DNA of 24,608 nucleotides, taken from NCBI GenBank assembly GCA_937930165.1, contig CALGVL010000241.1, positions 1-24,608 of the forward strand, given 5' to 3'. Numbering within the stretch: the first letter of the stretch is position 1; every line of letters starts with the position of its first letter. Below the pieces are notes generated by a model. It saw only the letters and a program-made list of their open reading frames with translations, did not search any database and was not told the origin of the DNA. Of this stretch, positions 1 to 8,407 are shown piece by piece. A program made the position numbers and the translations under genes. Source of the DNA: an uncultured Acetobacteraceae bacterium (lineage in GTDB: Bacteria > Pseudomonadota > Alphaproteobacteria > Acetobacterales > Acetobacteraceae).

Positions 1-32
1 CCCGCCGCGGCGGGTGCATCCCCGCTGATGCC

Positions 33-716
33 TTACAATCTGACAGGCGGAGGGCGATTGGCAAGGGAGGCCAGATACGCAGCCAGCGCATGGCCGTCTG
101 CAAAAGCAGCATCCGGGGCGGCATTCGCAACACCGCCGTCATGGGCCGCGTCGCCGAGCAGCACGGCGATACAGCCCGCCGCGCGCGCCGCCTGCATGTC
201 AAGTGCTGTGTCACCGATATACCACACCGGGGCGCCATCCTCTATGCCACAGGCGGAAAGCGCCAGGCGCATCGGCGCCGGGTCGGGCTTGTCCGCCACG
301 GCATCGCCGGCGCCGACCAGAGCACGGAAGAGCGGCGCCCAGCCGAGCCGTTCGGCCTCCGCACGCAGCAGCGGCCCCTGCTTGTTGCTGTTCACCCCCA
401 TGGGGGCCAGGGAAGCCCCGGCCCGCAGCGCCGCCTCCGCCCCCGGCATGGGCGTGAGGACGGCCAGGTGCCGGGCCCGCACCTCGGCATAGAAGATGTC
501 GCGGGCACGCTCCCATTCGGCGCCGAAGATTTCGGGGAAGCTCTCGCGCAGGGAGCGGCGGACCCGCGCCTTCACCTCCTCCAGCGACCATTCCGGCAGC
601 GAGAAGGCGGCGAAGGCAGCGTTCAGCCCGGCGGCGATCGCCAGCCAGCCATCCACCAGCGTATTGTCCCAATCCCAAAGGATGGCCGCGGGGCGCGGGA
701 GCTCGGCAGGGGTCAT
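33..716 (-). CDS. HAD-superfamily hydrolase, phosphoglycolate phosphatase-like
   Basis: A predicted soluble phosphatase of the haloacid dehalogenase superfamily, 227 residues with the start used here. Motif I is DWDNT at residues 15-19, with nucleophile Asp15 and acid/base Asp17. A motif II-like VNSNKQG follows in mid-protein, then motif III lysine in DKPDP and motif IV GDTALD. The cap region after motif I is helical, as in Gph/PGP-type enzymes. The open frame extends 15 codons upstream, but the ATG at 716 overlaps the upstream stop as ATGA and puts the DWDNT motif at its usual distance from the N-terminus, so I chose it. It is the last visible gene of the ntr chain. The substrate cannot be read from sequence; 2-phosphoglycolate or another small phosphate ester is likely. 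Confidence 0.85.
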   Translation of the reverse strand: MTPAELPRPAAILWDWDNTLVDGWLAIAAGLNAAFAAFSLPEWSLEEVKARVRRSLRESFPEIFGAEWERARDIFYAEVRARHLAVLTPMPGAEAALRAGASLAPMGVNSNKQGPLLRAEAERLGWAPLFRALVGAGDAVADKPDPAPMRLALSACGIEDGAPVWYIGDTALDMQAARAAGCIAVLLGDAAHDGGVANAAPDAAFADGHALAAYLASLANRPPPVRL

Positions 717-1126
717 GCGCGCAACTGTCCGAGCAGGCCGTGGACATCGCCGAGCACCCACAGATCGCGCATGCGGTCGCCCTCGAATGTGAAGAAGGCG
801 GCGCCATCCCAGGCGACGGCGCGGCCAGTTGCCGGCATGCCGAGAAGCGGCCCACGATGCGTGCCGCCGAAGCGCATGCGGGCGGCGAGTCTTGGCCCCT
901 CCTCAACCAGATCCAGGATCTCACAGCGGTACTCCGCCAGCGCGCCGGTCACCTGCCGCACATAATTGGCGAAGGCGGCATGCCCGGTGAGGACCGAGCC
1001 GAGCGAGCCGCGGAAGGTAAAACCCTCGTGCAGCAGCGCGGGAATGCGGAAGAGCTCTCCGCGCTCCCAAATCTCCGCGTAGAAGCTGCGGACGGCGTCC
1101 GCTTGACGGGTCATGGCCGGGCTCAC
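713..1126 (-). CDS. SnoaL-like / NTF2-fold protein
   Basis: A small (137 residue) NTF2-fold protein resembling SnoaL-like polyketide cyclases and ester-cyclase relatives. The pattern is typical: an N-terminal helix with FYAEIW, then FTFRGSLG, a central strand with an RMRFGGTHRGPLLGMPATG stretch, and a C-terminal AWDGAAFFTFEGDRM strand pair. No catalytic activity can be assigned; such domains serve as small-molecule isomerases, cyclases or binding proteins. The start is a GTG at 1126 with an AGGA seven bases upstream, overlapping the stop of the transaminase gene as GTGA. An ATG four codons further in (1114) is the alternative but has a poorer ribosome site. It overlaps the next gene by four bases, so all three tail genes are coupled. 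Confidence 0.8.
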   Translation of the reverse strand: MSPAMTRQADAVRSFYAEIWERGELFRIPALLHEGFTFRGSLGSVLTGHAAFANYVRQVTGALAEYRCEILDLVEEGPRLAARMRFGGTHRGPLLGMPATGRAVAWDGAAFFTFEGDRMRDLWVLGDVHGLLGQLRA

Positions 1127-1995
1127 GCCGCGTTCCTGAGATCGCCCTTCACATGCCGCGCGAAGAGATCGAACAGCCTGCGTGTCACCGGGCCCACCTC
1201 GCCCTCGCCCACCGGCTTCCCATCCAGCCGGATGATCGGCTTCACGAAAGAGGTGGCGGAGGTGAGGAAAGCCTCCCTCGCCCGCCGCGCCTCCTCCAGG
1301 GTGAAGGCGCGTTCCTCGTAGGGGATGCCGGCCTGCTGCAATTCGGCGATCAGCGCGCCGCGGGTGCAGCCGGGCAGGATGACGTGATCGAGGTGCCGGG
1401 TCCGCAGCACGCCCTTCTCGTCCACGATCCAGAAGGTGGTGGCGGCGCCCTCGGTGACGATGCCGGTCGCCTCCTCATAGAGGATCGCCTCGATCGCGCC
1501 CTGCTCCCTGGCCGCCTGCCGCGCCAGGACATTGGGCAGCAGGTTCACGCTCTTGATGTCGCGCCGTGCCCAGCGGAGGTCGGGGTGGGTGATCGCCGTG
1601 GCCGCCCATTTGTCCACATCGGTCGGGTAGGGCGGGATGCGCTTGACCGTCAGCACCAGGGCGGGCGGCACCGGCTTCGCAGGGAAGGCATGATCGCGCC
1701 GGGCAACGCCGCGCGTCACCTGCATATAGACCAGCCCCTCCGTCACCCGGTTCCGTCGCAGCAATTCCCGCATCACATGGCGCAGTGCGGCACGCGACAT
1801 CGGCGCCGGCAGCTGGATCTCGCGCAGGGAGCGGTCGAGCCGGTCCAGATGCCGGTCCTCATCGATGAAGCGGCCGGCATGGACGTGCACCACCTCATAG
1901 ATGCCGTCGCCGAACTGGTAGCCGCGGTCCTCGATATTCACCTCGGCCAGTCGCTGGTCGACATAGCGGCCATTCACATAGGCGATGCGCGACAT
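1123..1995 (-). CDS. dat: D-amino-acid transaminase (class IV aminotransferase)
   Basis: A PLP-dependent fold-type IV aminotransferase, 290 residues, the usual size for D-alanine transaminases. Family landmarks are the N-terminal NGRYVD segment, RGYQFGDGIYEV at residues 24-35, the Schiff-base lysine Lys148 in DIKSVNLLPN, and the PLP phosphate-binding TEGAATTFW segment. The DIKSxNLL context favours D-amino-acid transaminase (D-Ala or D-Glu with a 2-oxo acid) over branched-chain aminotransferase or aminodeoxychorismate lyase, though substrate specificity in class IV is hard to call. It lies 20 bp downstream of ntrX on the same strand and overlaps the next gene by four bases, so it is probably cotranscribed with ntrYX. 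A role in cell-wall D-amino acid supply is inferred. Confidence 0.85.
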   Translation of the reverse strand: MSRIAYVNGRYVDQRLAEVNIEDRGYQFGDGIYEVVHVHAGRFIDEDRHLDRLDRSLREIQLPAPMSRAALRHVMRELLRRNRVTEGLVYMQVTRGVARRDHAFPAKPVPPALVLTVKRIPPYPTDVDKWAATAITHPDLRWARRDIKSVNLLPNVLARQAAREQGAIEAILYEEATGIVTEGAATTFWIVDEKGVLRTRHLDHVILPGCTRGALIAELQQAGIPYEERAFTLEEARRAREAFLTSATSFVKPIIRLDGKPVGEGEVGPVTRRLFDLFARHVKGDLRNAA

Positions 1996-2015
1996 GCTCC
2001 CCCCAGGGCAGGCGA

Positions 2016-3434
2016 TCAGAGATTGTTGCCGCCGGCCGAGGCCGGGGCACGGTCCTCGGCATGGACGCCGAGGAATTTCAGCTTGCGGTGCAGCGCACTC
2101 CGCTCCATGCCGACGAAGTTGGCGGTACGGCTGATATTGCCGCCGAAGCGGAGCAATTGCGCCTCCAGATACTGCTTCTCGAACAGTTCCCGCGCCTCAC
2201 GCAGCGGCAGGGTCATGATCTCGCTGCTGCGATCCAGCTTCAGCATGGCTGGCGCAGCGGAGCCCACCTCCGGCGGCAGCATGTCCGCGCGGATCGGATC
2301 CCTCGCATCGCCGGGCGCCATGATCAGCAGCCAGTCGATCAAATTGCGCAACTGCCGCACATTCCCCGGCCAGTCATAGGCCTGCAGCGCGGCCAGTGCA
2401 TCCTCCGCAAGCTCCCGCGGCGGCATGCCGGAGGTCTCGCCGGAGCGGGCCATGAAATGCCGCGCCAGCGTCGGCACGTCCTCCCGCCGCTCCCGCAGCG
2501 CCGGGATGCGCAGGGGCACCACGGCCAGCCGGTAGTAGAGATCCTCGCGGAAGCGTCCGGCCGCGATCTCCGCTTGGAGGTCGCGGCTGGTGGTGGCGAT
2601 GACGCGGACATCCACCTTCACCCGCGTCGCGCCCCCGACCCGCTCGAAGCCCTGCTCCTGCAAGGCGCGCACGATCTTGCCCTGGGTTTCCAGCGGCATG
2701 TCGGCGACCTCGTCCAGCAGCAGCGTGCCGCCATGCGCCCGCTCCAGCACGCCGGCGCGGCGCGGCTGGCCGATGGGATCCGGCCCTGGCTCGATGCCGA
2801 ACAGCTCTTCCTCGAAGCGCGCGGGATTCAGCGTGGCGCAATTCAGCGCGACGAAGGGCCCCTCGGCGCGCCGGCTGCGGGCGTGGATCATCCGCGCCGC
2901 CACCTCCTTGCCCGAGCCGGCCGGGCCGGTGACCAGCACGCGGGAACCGGTCGGCGCCACGCGCTCGATCGCGCTGCGAAGCTGGCTCATGACCTGGGAG
3001 ACGCCGATCAGCTCCGTCTCCGGCCCGGCGCGCAGGCGCAGTTCGCTGTTTTCCCGCTTGAGGCGCGCCGCCTCCAGGGCGCGGGCCACGACCAGCAGCA
3101 GGCGGTCGGACTTGAAGGGCTTTTCGATGAAGTCGTAGGCGCCCTGCTGGATCGCCTGCACCGCCGTCTCGATGGTGCCGTGGCCGGAGATCATCACGCA
3201 GGGGATCTGCGGCTCCTCCCGGTGCATCACTTCCAGGATGCCGAGCCCGTCCAGGCGCGAATTCTGCAGCCAGATGTCGAGCACCACCAGGGAAGGCCGG
3301 CGCGCGCGGAAGGCGGCCAGGGCCGTGTCGCTGTTGTGGGCCTGCCGGACTTCGTAGCCCTCATCCGTCAGGATGCCCTCGATCAGGGCCCGGATGTCGG
3401 GTTCGTCGTCGACGATCAGGATCTCATGCGCCAT
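2016..3434 (-). CDS. ntrX: Nitrogen regulation response regulator NtrX (lacks GAFTGA)
   Basis: Response regulator paired with NtrY, 472 residues. The receiver domain covers roughly residues 1-120, with the acidic pair at Asp9/Asp10, phospho-acceptor Asp53 in VLDIWLQ, and the KPF lysine near 106. The AAA+ domain has Walker A GPAGSGKE (170-177; most relatives have GESGTGKE) and Walker B GGTLLLDE (235-242). A C-terminal Fis-type helix-turn-helix includes GGNISRTANFVGMERSAL. The sigma-54-contacting GAFTGA loop is missing: after LFG comes IEPGPDPIGQPRRAGVLE. GAFTGA-less NtrX proteins are known in Alphaproteobacteria, so this is probably a lineage trait and suggests it does not act as a classical sigma-54 activator. 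It overlaps ntrY by 11 nt. Confidence 0.93.
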   Translation of the reverse strand: MAHEILIVDDEPDIRALIEGILTDEGYEVRQAHNSDTALAAFRARRPSLVVLDIWLQNSRLDGLGILEVMHREEPQIPCVMISGHGTIETAVQAIQQGAYDFIEKPFKSDRLLLVVARALEAARLKRENSELRLRAGPETELIGVSQVMSQLRSAIERVAPTGSRVLVTGPAGSGKEVAARMIHARSRRAEGPFVALNCATLNPARFEEELFGIEPGPDPIGQPRRAGVLERAHGGTLLLDEVADMPLETQGKIVRALQEQGFERVGGATRVKVDVRVIATTSRDLQAEIAAGRFREDLYYRLAVVPLRIPALRERREDVPTLARHFMARSGETSGMPPRELAEDALAALQAYDWPGNVRQLRNLIDWLLIMAPGDARDPIRADMLPPEVGSAAPAMLKLDRSSEIMTLPLREARELFEKQYLEAQLLRFGGNISRTANFVGMERSALHRKLKFLGVHAEDRAPASAGGNNL

Positions 3435-5823
3435 GCGCGCGCCTCATGCTGCCGTCCTGATGTTCGTGCTCCAGGGCGGGTGCCCCCCGTTCCGATACCT
3501 GCTTCCAGGGCAGGGTAAGGACCGCGCGGGCGCCGCCACTCCCTGTCCCCTGGACTCCCTCGCCCTGGGACCGGTCCTCCAGCCCCAGGCTCCCGCCATG
3601 GTCCTCCATGATCTTCTTCACGATGGCAAGACCGAGGCCGGTGCCCTTGGCCTTATGGGTGACGTAAGGTTCGGTGAGCCTTTCCCGCTCGTCGCCCTGC
3701 GGCAGGCCGATGCCGTCATCCTCCACGGCGATCGCGACCGCATCCTCGCCGGGCTCGATGCGCACGGTGATGTGTCCTCGGATCCCACCGGCGGTCCGGG
3801 CGGCCTGATCCTCGCCCTCCGCGCCGATGCGCGCGGCGATGGCATCGGCCGCGTTCTGCAGCAGGTTGGTCAGGGCTTGGCCGAGCAGGCGGCGGTCGCA
3901 GGGCACGACCGGCGCCGGATCCGGCACCTCGACCGCATAGGCGATGTCGGGATGGGCGTCGCGCTGCAGCACCAGCGCATCCCGCAGCACCTGCCCCAGA
4001 TCCTCCGGCCGGATCACCGGCTGGGGCATACGGGCGAAGGCCGAGAATTCGTCCACCATGCGGCCGATATCGCCGACCTGCCGGACGATGGTGTCGGTGC
4101 AGGCGCGGAACGTGTCCGGATCCGACTGGATCTCCTTCAGGTAGCGGCGCTTCAGCCGCTCGGCGGAGAGCTGGATCGGCGTCAGCGGGTTCTTGATCTC
4201 ATGCGCAATGCGGCGAGCCACATCGGCCCAGGCCGCCTTTCGCTGGGCCGAGAGCAATTCGGTGATGTCATCGAAGGTCAGCACATAGCCGACCACCTCC
4301 CGCTCCGCGTCATTGCCCTGCAATTCCACGCCGATCCGCGCCAGCAGGGTACGGCGGTTGGAAGGCGGGCCGATCTTGATCTCGGCGGTGCGCGCCCGTT
4401 CCGGCATCGCCTTGCCGCCTTCCTGGATCGCCTGCAGCAGCGGCGCGAATTCGGGGACGACGGAGGCGAGAGGCAGGCCAATGGCAGCATCCAGGTCGAG
4501 GCCGAGCAGCTCGCTCGCCCGCCGGTTCGGCAGGTTGATGCGGCCATCCGTCTCCAGCCCCACCACCCCGGCGGAGACGCCGGCCAGCACCGTCTCGGTG
4601 AAGCGGCGGCGGTCGTCGATCTGCCGGTAGGCTTGCATCAGCTCGCTGCGCTGGGCGGCCAATTGGTTGGTCATGCGGTTGAAGGCGCGGGCGAGGCTGG
4701 CGACCTCCTCATCCGCCGCCCCCTCCTCCACCCGGGTCGAGAGATCGCCCGCCCGCACCCTTTCCGCCGCGACGATCAGCCGGCCGATTGGCCGCGCCAA
4801 TTGGTTCGCCAGCACCAGGCCGATCAGCACCGCTGCCAGCAGCACCAGCAGCGCCGCGATGGCGAAAATCATCACGAAGGTGATCTGCAGGCCGGAGCGG
4901 TTGCGGTCCAGTTGCTCGTAGGCGGTGACCGCCGCCTCGGTCCGCTCCATGTGCTCGATCACTTTCGGATCGACCGGCCGGCCGATCAGCAGCATCAGGC
5001 CCGAGGCCGGATCAAGCGCGACCACGGCCCGCACCCGCCCTTCCGATTCGCCCGGCAGCACGGCGACATCACCCGCCCGAGCCAGCTCGATGGCCCAGGC
5101 TGGCGGCGGGTCCAGCACATAGCCGGTGGAGAGCCCGGCATGTGCCACCACGCGGCCGAGGGTCGGCTCGAAGACGATCGCCTCGGTCAGGCCGCGCAGC
5201 GCGGTATGGGTGGCGAGCACCCGGGCGAAGGCGAGGCCGTTGTCCGGCAGCAGCACGCTGGCGCGGTTCAGGTCGTTCGCCATGGCCAGCGCATCGGCGC
5301 GGATATTGCCCCGGTGCTCCTCCAGATAGGCGCGGGAGGCGGCAAGCGAGGCTTCCAGCGCCGTCCGCACCCGGTCGCTGAACCAGGCCTGGATGCCGAG
5401 ATTGAAGAACAGCGCCGCGAAGCCCGCCACCAGGATGGCCGGCACCACCGCAACCACGCCGAAGAGAAGCACCAGCCGCACATGCAGCCGCGAACCGGCG
5501 GAGCCGCGCCGCCGCTCCGCCCAGACCCGCACCAGCCGCCCGGCCAGCGAGGCGCCGAGCAGCACCAGCACCGACAGGTTGACCAGGACGATGCCGACCA
5601 CCGTGCCGGGCTTGGTCGGCCCGAAGGGGCTGCCATCCGACAGGACCGAGAAGGTGGCGATGCCGAGCACCAGCGCCCCCACCGCCAGCCCGAGCGTCAT
5701 GCCGCGGCCGAGCAGCAGGTCTGCGATGCGGCGCGGCAGGTTGCGCCGTTCCTCCGGTGGCTCTGGCCCGGACTGGCGCTGGCGCGCCGTCCGCGGGCCG
5801 GCGCGGGCCGGCAGGATGCGCAT
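3424..5823 (-). CDS. ntrY: Nitrogen regulation sensor histidine kinase NtrY
   Basis: Membrane-bound sensor kinase, 799 residues, typical for alphaproteobacterial NtrY. Hydrophobic segments lie near residues 42-60, 73-96 and 115-140, with a periplasmic region to about 310 and a last membrane segment near 315-340. Then come HAMP (ARPIGRL, about 343-395), a PAS domain (about 405-525), and the HisKA H-box with phospho-accepting His541 in RRIAHEIKNPLTPIQLS. The C-terminal ATPase domain has an N-box (LLQNAADAI), G1 (EDDGIGLP) and G2 (GTGLGLAIVKKI). The ATG overlaps the ntrC stop by one base (TGATG), indicating coupling. It phosphorylates NtrX; the input signal is not evident here, but in relatives it relates to nitrogen or redox state. 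The N-terminal 35 residues are arginine- and proline-rich and cytosolic. Confidence 0.95.
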   Translation of the reverse strand: MRILPARAGPRTARQRQSGPEPPEERRNLPRRIADLLLGRGMTLGLAVGALVLGIATFSVLSDGSPFGPTKPGTVVGIVLVNLSVLVLLGASLAGRLVRVWAERRRGSAGSRLHVRLVLLFGVVAVVPAILVAGFAALFFNLGIQAWFSDRVRTALEASLAASRAYLEEHRGNIRADALAMANDLNRASVLLPDNGLAFARVLATHTALRGLTEAIVFEPTLGRVVAHAGLSTGYVLDPPPAWAIELARAGDVAVLPGESEGRVRAVVALDPASGLMLLIGRPVDPKVIEHMERTEAAVTAYEQLDRNRSGLQITFVMIFAIAALLVLLAAVLIGLVLANQLARPIGRLIVAAERVRAGDLSTRVEEGAADEEVASLARAFNRMTNQLAAQRSELMQAYRQIDDRRRFTETVLAGVSAGVVGLETDGRINLPNRRASELLGLDLDAAIGLPLASVVPEFAPLLQAIQEGGKAMPERARTAEIKIGPPSNRRTLLARIGVELQGNDAEREVVGYVLTFDDITELLSAQRKAAWADVARRIAHEIKNPLTPIQLSAERLKRRYLKEIQSDPDTFRACTDTIVRQVGDIGRMVDEFSAFARMPQPVIRPEDLGQVLRDALVLQRDAHPDIAYAVEVPDPAPVVPCDRRLLGQALTNLLQNAADAIAARIGAEGEDQAARTAGGIRGHITVRIEPGEDAVAIAVEDDGIGLPQGDERERLTEPYVTHKAKGTGLGLAIVKKIMEDHGGSLGLEDRSQGEGVQGTGSGGARAVLTLPWKQVSERGAPALEHEHQDGSMRRAHGA

Positions 5824-7259
5824 CAGCCGATCCCGCGCACGACGGGCAGGTCGAGATCGCGTAGCTTCTTCCGCAGCGTGTTACGGTTGAGCCCAAGCAT
5901 CGCCGCCGCCTTGATCTGGTTGCCCCGCGTCGCGGCCAGGACCAGCCGCAACAGCGGCCGCTCCACCTCGGCCAGCACGCGGTCATAGAGGTCGCCCGCC
6001 GGCAGGCCGTCCCGGTGCGCCGCGACGAAGGCCTTGAGGTGGCGCTCCACCGCCTGTTCCAGCGTCTCCGGCCCATGCGGGGCGGCATCCGCCGCTGGTT
6101 CGGCTTCCGAGAGTTCGGCGGCGACGGCGGCGGCGTCGATCATCTCCTGCGGATAGAGCGCGGCGAGGCGGCGCATCAGGTTCTCGAGTTCGCGCGCATT
6201 GCCCGGCCAAGTATGGCGCTTCAGCCGCTCCAGCGCCTCGGGGCTGAGTTGCTTCTGCGGCAGGCCGGCGGCGCGGGCGCGGTCCAGGAAGTGGCGGGCC
6301 AGGAGCGGAATATCCTCCAGCCGCTCGCGCAGGGGTGGCAGGCGGATCGGCACGACATTCAGCCGGTAGAACAGGTCCTCGCGGAAGCTGCCCTGGCGGA
6401 TGGCCTGGCGCAGGTCCCGGTGGGTCGCCGCCACGATGCGGACATTGGCCTTGATCGGATGACGGCCGCCAACCGTGGTGAACTCGCCTTCCTGCAGCAC
6501 GCGCAGCAGGCGGGTCTGCGCCTCAGGGGGCATGTCGCCGATCTCATCCAGGAAGAGCGTGCCGCCGGAGGCCTGCTCGAAGCGGCCGACGCCGCGGTTC
6601 AGCGCACCGGTGAAGGCGCCGCGCTCATGGCCGAAGAGTTCGCTCTCGATCAGCTCGCGCGGGATCGCCGCCATGTTGACGGCGACGAAGGGCCCGCCGC
6701 GGCGGCGGCCATAGTCGTGCAGGGCGCGGGCGACCAGTTCCTTGCCGGTGCCGGACTCGCCGGTGATCATCACCGTCAGGTCGGTAGTCGTGAGCCGGGC
6801 GACGGTGCGGTAGATCTCCTGCATGGCCGGGCTGCGGCCGACCAGGGGCAGGCGCTCCTCCCCCTCCTCGCCCTCGCCGGCCACCGGCTGCTGTGCCGCC
6901 AGGGCACGCTCCACCACCGCCAGCAATTCCTTCAGATCGAAAGGCTTGGGCAGGTATTCGAAGGCACCGCGCTGGGCCGCCTTGAGCGCGGTCATGAAGG
7001 TGGACTGGGCGCTCATCACCACTACGCGCAGATCCGGCCGCACCCGCCGGATGCGGGGGACCAGATCCAGGCCGTTCTCGTCCGGCATCACCACATCGGT
7101 GATGACCAGGTCGCCTTCCCCGTCCTCCACCCAGCGCCAGAGGGTCGAGGCGGAGGAGGTGGCACGCACCTGATAGCCGGAGCGACTGAGCGCCTGGCTC
7201 AGCACGGTGCGGATTGCCCGGTCGTCATCGGCGATGAGGATGGTGCGGCTGTCGTTCAT
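5823..7259 (-). CDS. ntrC: Nitrogen regulation protein NtrC (NR(I))
   Basis: Sigma-54-dependent enhancer-binding activator of nitrogen assimilation genes, 478 residues, full length. The receiver domain (about 1-120) has acidic residues Asp11-13, phospho-acceptor Asp55 in VITDVVMPDENG, and Lys105 in LPKPFD. The AAA+ domain contains Walker A GESGTGKE (167-174), an intact GAFTGA loop (214-219) for contacting sigma-54, and Walker B GGTLFLDEIGDMP. The C-terminus holds a Fis helix-turn-helix, with GNQIKAAAMLGLNRNTLRKKL as its recognisable core. All key residues are present, in contrast to the downstream paralogue NtrX. It overlaps ntrB by four bases (ATGA) and ntrY by one. Its phosphorylation state is set by NtrB, which in relatives responds to PII proteins. 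Confidence 0.96.
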   Translation of the reverse strand: MNDSRTILIADDDRAIRTVLSQALSRSGYQVRATSSASTLWRWVEDGEGDLVITDVVMPDENGLDLVPRIRRVRPDLRVVVMSAQSTFMTALKAAQRGAFEYLPKPFDLKELLAVVERALAAQQPVAGEGEEGEERLPLVGRSPAMQEIYRTVARLTTTDLTVMITGESGTGKELVARALHDYGRRRGGPFVAVNMAAIPRELIESELFGHERGAFTGALNRGVGRFEQASGGTLFLDEIGDMPPEAQTRLLRVLQEGEFTTVGGRHPIKANVRIVAATHRDLRQAIRQGSFREDLFYRLNVVPIRLPPLRERLEDIPLLARHFLDRARAAGLPQKQLSPEALERLKRHTWPGNARELENLMRRLAALYPQEMIDAAAVAAELSEAEPAADAAPHGPETLEQAVERHLKAFVAAHRDGLPAGDLYDRVLAEVERPLLRLVLAATRGNQIKAAAMLGLNRNTLRKKLRDLDLPVVRGIG

Positions 7260-8407
7260 TGCCGGGCTCGGCCCTCCTCGGCTTTAGGCGGCGGCATCGC
7301 CAGGGAAAGGCGGAATACCGTCCGCCCGGGACGGCTGTCGCATTCGATCAGGCCGCCCTGGTCGGCGACCAGCTTGGCGGCGAGGGCAAGGCCAAGCCCC
7401 TGCCCGCCCCGCTTGGTCGTGACGAAGGGCTCGAACAGCGTGGCCCGGACCGCCTCCGGGATGCCTGGCCCATTGTCGCGGATGCTGACCTGCAAGGGCA
7501 GATGCACCCGCTTCCGGCTGCCAGGCAGGGCGATGCGGAGGCCGTGATGATAGGCGGTGGACAGCACGATCTCACCGTCTGCCGGATCAACGGCTTCCGC
7601 GGCGTTTTTCACGAGATTCAGCAGGATCTGAACCAACAGGTCCCGGTTGCCCCAGACCGGCGGCAGGGAGGGATCGTATTCCTCCAGGATGCGCAGATGC
7701 GCAGCGAAGCCGGTCTGCGCCACGCGCTTCACATGGTCCAGCACCTGATGGATGTTCACCGGCGCCAGCTCCACCGGCCGGTCGGAGAACATCCCCATCC
7801 GGTCCACCAGGCCACGGATACGGTCGGCCTCGTCCTGGATGAGCTGACAGAGTTCCCGGTCGGCCCCGGCGGCGTTCTGTTCCAGGAGCTGCGCCGCGCC
7901 ACGGATGCCGGAGAGCGGGTTCTTCACCTCATGCGCCAGCATCTCCGCCATGGCTGTGGCGCCGCGGGCGGCGCCAAGGAAATTCAGTTGCCGGTCAAGC
8001 ATCTGCGCCGTGGAAGCATCCTGCAGCGTGAGCACCACGCCGCCCGGCATTTCCGGCAGCGGGGCGCCATGAGCCGCGACGCCCTGCCGGTAGAGGCGCG
8101 GGCTTTCCAGGGTCAGGTCGTGATCGGAGACCGGTGCCTCATGCGCCCGCACTTGGGCCAGCAGGGCGAAGAGGCGGTTGTCCTCCGGCAGCAGGTCGGC
8201 AAGGCGCAATGCGGCGAGGGAGGCAAAGGAAAGCTGGAAAAACCCCTCCGCCGCCGGGTTGGCGTAGCGGAAGCGGTTCGCCGCATCCAGCACCACCGCC
8301 GGCAGCGGCAGGGCCGAGAGGATGGCCGCGGCATCAGGCAGAGGCGCCGGGCGTAGGCCCGGTTGCAGCGTCACGGCGCGGGGCCGGTCTGCCACGACGT
8401 TGGTCAT
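7256..8407 (-). CDS. ntrB: Nitrogen regulation sensor kinase/phosphatase NtrB (NR(II))
   Basis: Cytosolic two-component kinase/phosphatase that controls NtrC, 383 residues. A PAS domain occupies about residues 25-135 (including VVLDAANRFRYANPAAEGFF), with no transmembrane segment, as expected for NtrB. The H-box contains His159 in EMLAHEVKNPLSGIRGA. The ATPase domain has an N-box (LLNLVKNAAEAV), G1 (RDNGPGIPE) and G2 (GQGLGLALAAKL). The ATG overlaps the dusB stop by four bases, and its own stop overlaps the ntrC start by four, so dusB-ntrB-ntrC are translationally linked. By family knowledge it interacts with GlnB/GlnK to read the glutamine to 2-oxoglutarate ratio; neither PII gene lies in the window. 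Confidence 0.95.
   Translation of the reverse strand: MTNVVADRPRAVTLQPGLRPAPLPDAAAILSALPLPAVVLDAANRFRYANPAAEGFFQLSFASLAALRLADLLPEDNRLFALLAQVRAHEAPVSDHDLTLESPRLYRQGVAAHGAPLPEMPGGVVLTLQDASTAQMLDRQLNFLGAARGATAMAEMLAHEVKNPLSGIRGAAQLLEQNAAGADRELCQLIQDEADRIRGLVDRMGMFSDRPVELAPVNIHQVLDHVKRVAQTGFAAHLRILEEYDPSLPPVWGNRDLLVQILLNLVKNAAEAVDPADGEIVLSTAYHHGLRIALPGSRKRVHLPLQVSIRDNGPGIPEAVRATLFEPFVTTKRGGQGLGLALAAKLVADQGGLIECDSRPGRTVFRLSLAMPPPKAEEGRARQ

Noticed and set aside
1..14. CCCGCCGCGGCGGG, a perfect 14-bp palindrome at the window edge, downstream of the HAD gene
   Set aside because: Such GC palindromes are expected by chance in this composition, it has no loop or T-run, and the flanking sequence is cut off, so I do not call a terminator.
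2650..2830. Possible deletion in ntrX removing GAFTGA
   Set aside because: The frame is continuous, flanking Walker B and LFG segments are intact, and GAFTGA-less NtrX is known in the group, so I treat it as a lineage trait and not as damage.
3373..5988. An 871-codon open frame on the plus strand opposite ntrY
   Set aside because: It is an antisense shadow of a high-GC coding region: composition is His/Gln/Arg-rich with no recognisable domain, while the opposite strand encodes a complete NtrY.
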